Assembly: GCA_947260005.1 (NCBI GenBank)
Contig: CAMYOL010000058.1
Span: forward strand, 107,040-171,039
Source of the DNA: an uncultured Ectothiorhodospiraceae bacterium
GTDB lineage: Bacteria; Pseudomonadota; Gammaproteobacteria; UBA6429; Thiohalophilaceae
Direction: 5' to 3'
Length of the DNA stretch: 64,000 bases
Below the pieces are notes generated by a model. That model searched no databases, had not been told where the DNA came from, and was given only the letters and a program-made list of their open reading frames with translations. This document shows positions 60,987-64,000 of the stretch, piece by piece (position 1 is the first letter of the stretch; each line of letters starts with the position of its first letter). The translations under genes were made by a program, and so were the position numbers.

Positions 60987-61592
60987 GAAACCAGCGATCA
61001 GATTAAGAAAGCCATCGAAGAATTTTATTCCGACTCTATATGATTCGGTCAGCCAAAACGAATCGACGATTAGCCTGACAAAAACGGGGCATCCTGAACA
61101 CAACGGCTGTCATCCTAAATAAGACAGCGGTCATCCTGAACATAACGGCTGTCATCCTGAGCGCAGCGAAGGATCTTGGGTTCGGCAGTGGTTCACTGAA
61201 CGGTAAAGATCCTTCGCTGCGCTCAGGATGACAGCAGTTTTAGCTCAGGATGACAGTCGTTTTTGCTTAGAATGACAATACGGTTCTGGCTGTCACCAAT
61301 TTATTACGGCCCGCTCATAAACACCTTCAACTAACACGAATCTATGCCCTCATAAATTTCCCTATTATTCAGTCGGGTAAGAGTACTGTATAGTTGGCGC
61401 CCACTATATATTAAGTTGTTGGTGATTATAGCCAACGGCCTGCACCCAGACCGAACCGTCCTCAGGTGCTTAATTGGTATCCACTTTTGCGTACCATTTA
61501 TCAGGCATAAAGTAGCAAGTGCCCAGAATTTTCAACATTTTTAGACATTTAGGCCCCGTTTCAGCGGAGCATAACATTGAGGAATAAACAGG
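60987..61592. other. Repeat-rich gap before sat
   Basis: A 606-bp gap without a supported gene. 61086-61290 is filled with copies of the CATCCTGA.../...TCAGGATGAC family, including the 29-bp hairpin below. 61290-61560 is featureless; the minus-strand frame at 61470-61655 overlaps the sat start and is not credible. Confidence 0.6.
61149..61234. repeat. 29-bp perfect inverted repeat (GAAGGATCTT family)
   Basis: 61149-61177 and 61206-61234 are exact complements: CTGTCATCCTGAGCGCAGCG then AAGGATCTT, and AAGATCCTTCGC then TGCGCTCAGGATGACAG. The loop is 28 nt. Weaker half-copies flank it (at about 61090, 61115, 61235-61262). It matches the family at 1826-1925. Confidence 0.9.
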
Positions 61593-62777
61593 ATGATTAA
61601 ACCAATTGGCTCTGATGAGCTTAATCCATTGTTCGTATACGATGTAAGCGAACACGACAAACTTAGCAAAGAAGCAGAAACACTGCCCTCAGTCATTATC
61701 AGCTCACAAGCGGCGGGTAATGCCGTGATGATGGGCGCCGGTTATTTCAACCCGTTAAAAGGCTTCATGAGTGTCGCTGACGCGATGGGTGCGGCTGAAA
61801 AAATGACCTTAACCGATGGCTCATTCTTCCCGGTTCCGGTTCTATGCCTGCTGGAAAACGCCGATGCCATTGGTGATGCGAAACGCGTTGCCTTACGCGA
61901 CCCTAATGTTGACGGTAACCCTGTACTCGCCATCATGGACATCGAAGCCATTGAGCAAGTCTCGGATGCGCAAATGAAAGTAATGACAGACAAGGTCTAT
62001 CGCACCGATGATATGGAACACCCAGGCGTTTCTGCATTCAATAGCCAGGGTCAAACCGCCATTTCGGGTCCGATTCAGGTATTGAACTTCAGCTACTTCC
62101 AGACTGAATTTCCGGATACCTTCCGTACCGCAGTTGAGATTCGTAACGAAATCTCGGAGCACGGCTGGAAGAAGGTTGTCGCCTTCCAGACGCGTAACCC
62201 AATGCACCTGGCCCACGAAGAGCTGTGTCACATGGCGATGGACCGACTCGGTTGTGATGGCCTGGTTATCCACATGTTGCTGGGTAAACTGAAAAAAGGG
62301 GATATCCCAGCACCGGTGCGCGACGCGGCGATCCGTAAAATGGTCGAAGTCTACTTCCCGGCCAACAGTGCAATGGTAACGGGTTATGGTTTCGATATGC
62401 TCTATGCTGGCCCTCGTGAAGCTGTATTACATGCGTATTTCCGCCAAAACATGGGTGCCACTCACTTCATCATTGGCCGCGACCACGCTGGTGTCGGTGA
62501 TTACTATGGCGCCTTTGACGCACAAACCATATTCAAGGATGAAGTACCTGCTGGTGCATTAGACATCGAGATCTTTGAAGCGGATCACACGGCCTGGTCT
62601 AAGAAATTAAACAAAGTGGTGATGATGCGCGAAGCACCTGACCATGAAAAAGAAGACTTTGTGTTGCTGTCTGGCACGAAAGTCCGTGAAATGTTGGGTA
62701 AAGGTGAGGCACCACCCAAAGAATTTTCTCGTCCTGAAGTGGCTGAGATCCTGATTGGCTACTATCAAAGCCTGTAA
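61593..62777 (+). CDS. sat: Sulfate adenylyltransferase (ATP sulfurylase, Sat type)
   Basis: 394 residues. Conserved motifs are VAFQTRNPMHLAHEELCHMA (QTRNPxHxxHE), MLYAGPREAVLHAYFRQNMG and THFIIGRDHAGVGDYYG (GRDHAG). The C terminus has LSGTKVREMLGKGEAPPKEF. It is the homo-oligomeric Sat enzyme converting ATP plus sulfate to APS and pyrophosphate, or the reverse. In sulfur oxidisers it makes ATP from APS; in others it acts in assimilation. No APS reductase or kinase is visible in the window, so direction is open. It is monocistronic, with a strong terminator. Confidence 0.94.
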   Translation: MIKPIGSDELNPLFVYDVSEHDKLSKEAETLPSVIISSQAAGNAVMMGAGYFNPLKGFMSVADAMGAAEKMTLTDGSFFPVPVLCLLENADAIGDAKRVALRDPNVDGNPVLAIMDIEAIEQVSDAQMKVMTDKVYRTDDMEHPGVSAFNSQGQTAISGPIQVLNFSYFQTEFPDTFRTAVEIRNEISEHGWKKVVAFQTRNPMHLAHEELCHMAMDRLGCDGLVIHMLLGKLKKGDIPAPVRDAAIRKMVEVYFPANSAMVTGYGFDMLYAGPREAVLHAYFRQNMGATHFIIGRDHAGVGDYYGAFDAQTIFKDEVPAGALDIEIFEADHTAWSKKLNKVVMMREAPDHEKEDFVLLSGTKVREMLGKGEAPPKEFSRPEVAEILIGYYQSL

Positions 62778-62804
62778 TTTCATTTAACAGGCTTAATCAC
62801 AAAC

Positions 62805-62837
62805 ACCGGGGTAGTTCGTACTGCCCCGGTTTTTTTG
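62805..62837 (+). terminator. Terminator after sat
   Basis: ACCGGGGTAGT (62805-62815) pairs with ACTGCCCCGGT (62820-62830), one G-U pair, loop TCGT, followed by seven T. Confidence 0.9.
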
Positions 62838-62969
62838 TCTCATAAAAAACAACCGTATCCTGCAGGCCTGCCATCTATTCAGACAAGTGGGCTTAAAATG
62901 GTTGGGAATCACTATGATAGCGCGCTAACATAAACCCCTAGAAGATAACGGGGTTCCCAGGGTCTTTTC

Positions 62970-63707
62970 TTGAAGCATCAGCTCCAGCTTTTTGCGCAAT
63001 CACTTGCCTCCAGTGCGCGGGATTTATTGCCCATTATTATCGTTATTACCTTCTTCCAACTGCTAATCCTGCAACAACCCATCCCCAACTTTCTCGACAT
63101 GCTCATTGGGCTATTGCTGGTCGTACTTGGACTGTCCCTGTTCATTAAAGGACTGGAGATGGGACTGTTTCCGATTGGAGAATCGATGGCCTATGCCTTC
63201 GCCCGCAAAGGCAGCATTTTGTGGTTGTTGGTATTTGCATTTTTACTGGGCTTTGGCACGACCATCGCCGAACCCGCGCTGATCGCGGTCGCCGACGAGG
63301 CCGCCGAACTGGCCGCACAAGCCGGCGCCATCGCCAATGACGAGGAAGCCCAGGAAGATTATGCCTATGGATTACGCCTGACCGTGGCCTTGTCCGTTGG
63401 CATCGCTATCCTGATTGGTGTATTACGCATCATACGCGGCTGGCCTATTCAATGGCTGATCATTGGTGGCTATATCCTGATTGTGGTCATTACCAGCTTT
63501 GCCCCCGCCGAGATTATTGGTATCGCCTACGACTCTGGCGGGGTGACGACCTCGACTATCACCGTTCCGTTAGTCACGGCACTTGGGGTCGGTCTGGCTT
63601 CCAGTATTAAAGGCCGTAACCCGATGATCGATGGCTTTGGTCTGATTGCCTTCGCTTCGCTGACGCCGATGATGTTTGTGATGATCTACGGAATGATACG
63701 TCTATGA
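62970..63707 (+). CDS. DUF1538 membrane protein, first of a pair
   Basis: 245 residues, probably TTG start at 62970. About six membrane helices. The DUF1538 features include ELLPIII-like [40 protein letters not shown], and [21 protein letters not shown] late [20 protein letters not shown] recalls a substrate-binding loop. DUF1538 proteins are membrane proteins of unproven transport function, usually found as pairs. The stop overlaps the next start (ATGA). Confidence 0.85.
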   Translation: MKHQLQLFAQSLASSARDLLPIIIVITFFQLLILQQPIPNFLDMLIGLLLVVLGLSLFIKGLEMGLFPIGESMAYAFARKGSILWLLVFAFLLGFGTTIAEPALIAVADEAAELAAQAGAIANDEEAQEDYAYGLRLTVALSVGIAILIGVLRIIRGWPIQWLIIGGYILIVVITSFAPAEIIGIAYDSGGVTTSTITVPLVTALGVGLASSIKGRNPMIDGFGLIAFASLTPMMFVMIYGMIRL

Positions 63708-64000
63708 ACTGGTCGGATTTTTTGCATAACAGTTTTTTCATCACGCTAGTGGGGACCCTGCGGGATGTCATCCCCATCATCCTGGTCATTTTCGGTTTTC
63801 AATATTTTATCCTGCGACAACCCGTACGTAACCTTAAAAAAGTTCTGGCCGGATTAGTCTACGTCATTCTCGGTCTCGCCTTTTTTCTGGTCGGACTGGA
63901 GAAAGCACTGTTCCCACTGGGCGAACTGATGGCAGAACAACTCACCAACCCGGAATTTATATTTGGAAGTACCGGTTTCATTGAAGGACAGATTAAATGG
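63704..64000 (+). CDS. DUF1538 membrane protein, second of a pair (3' end outside window)
   Basis: 99 residues are visible from ATG 63704. [20 protein letters not shown] is followed by [20 protein letters not shown] and [27 protein letters not shown]. These match the first gene segment by segment, so the two are tandem paralogues and likely form a heteromeric membrane protein. The frame is open at the window end. Confidence 0.85.
   Translation, partial: MNWSDFLHNSFFITLVGTLRDVIPIILVIFGFQYFILRQPVRNLKKVLAGLVYVILGLAFFLVGLEKALFPLGELMAEQLTNPEFIFGSTGFIEGQIKW

Noticed and set aside
61470..61655. 61-codon minus-strand frame before sat
   Set aside because: It overlaps the sat start on the other strand and has no ribosome-binding site or known pattern.

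Overview
The window looks like a chromosomal segment of a free-living gammaproteobacterium of moderate G+C content. The evidence is the set of typical gammaproteobacterial genes (slyX, ppiC, a Mip/FkpA-like FKBP, NnrU, bactofilin, DegQ-type protease, Hsp20) together with a split B12-dependent ribonucleotide reductase (nrdJa/nrdJb) and a Sat-type ATP sulfurylase. The Sat enzyme would fit a sulfur-oxidising lineage, but that is inference. No rRNA, tRNA, CRISPR array or intact transposase was recognised.

Layout. 0-12 kb: tail of a Pro/Glu-rich protein, a TPR/beta-barrel outer-membrane protein, a Y-family DNA polymerase, then mostly minus-strand housekeeping and small envelope genes. 12-20.6 kb: a shortened HD-GYP protein, small redox, HIT, DUF427 and NnrU proteins, a barrel protein, an FHA protein and cytochrome b561. 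20.6-22.4 kb: two tandem spondin-domain exported proteins. 22.5-32.1 kb: a minus-strand accessory cluster of envelope genes (class 3 lipase, damaged muramidase with a rhodanese scrap beside it, small membrane protein, lipoproteins, a large soluble helical protein, a large membrane coiled-coil protein, and an amidase-fold protein lacking zinc ligands). 30.7-37.6 kb: an accessory zone dense in a short hairpin-forming repeat family and bounded on its right half by two 103-bp direct repeats. It holds a lipoprotein, a site-2-protease/TPR protein and several tiny membrane-peptide genes.

37.6-43.4 kb: nrdJb, two tiny Arg/Gln-rich ORFs, and nrdJa carrying a 377-residue LAGLIDADG intein placed immediately before the predicted catalytic cysteine. 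The nrdJ/hsp20 intergenic region shows a NrdR-box-like palindrome, an exact FNR/ANR box and a sigma-32-type promoter. 43.6-51.7 kb: DegQ-type protease, a very large hybrid histidine kinase with an overlapping response regulator, and an unknown small protein. 51.7-57.4 kb: a CPBP intramembrane protease, an emfourin-like lipoprotein and an M4 metalloprotease with a Cys-containing C-terminal sorting-type tail, a plausible protease/inhibitor/sorting-enzyme set. A convergent M48-like protein has lost its zinc ligands. 57.5-64 kb: a twice-frameshifted 3D-domain gene, a PhnD-like binding-protein gene with a one-base frame break in a run of eight A, a chemoreceptor, a repeat-rich gap, sat, and two tandem DUF1538 membrane proteins (the second cut by the window end).

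The most interesting items are the intein at the radical cysteine of NrdJ, the M4/emfourin-like/CPBP set, the 24-32 kb peptidoglycan-linked cluster, the small ORFs between nrdJa and nrdJb, and several genes interrupted in ways that could be decay, sequencing error or recoding. All family assignments come from reading motifs by eye; no database search was run.
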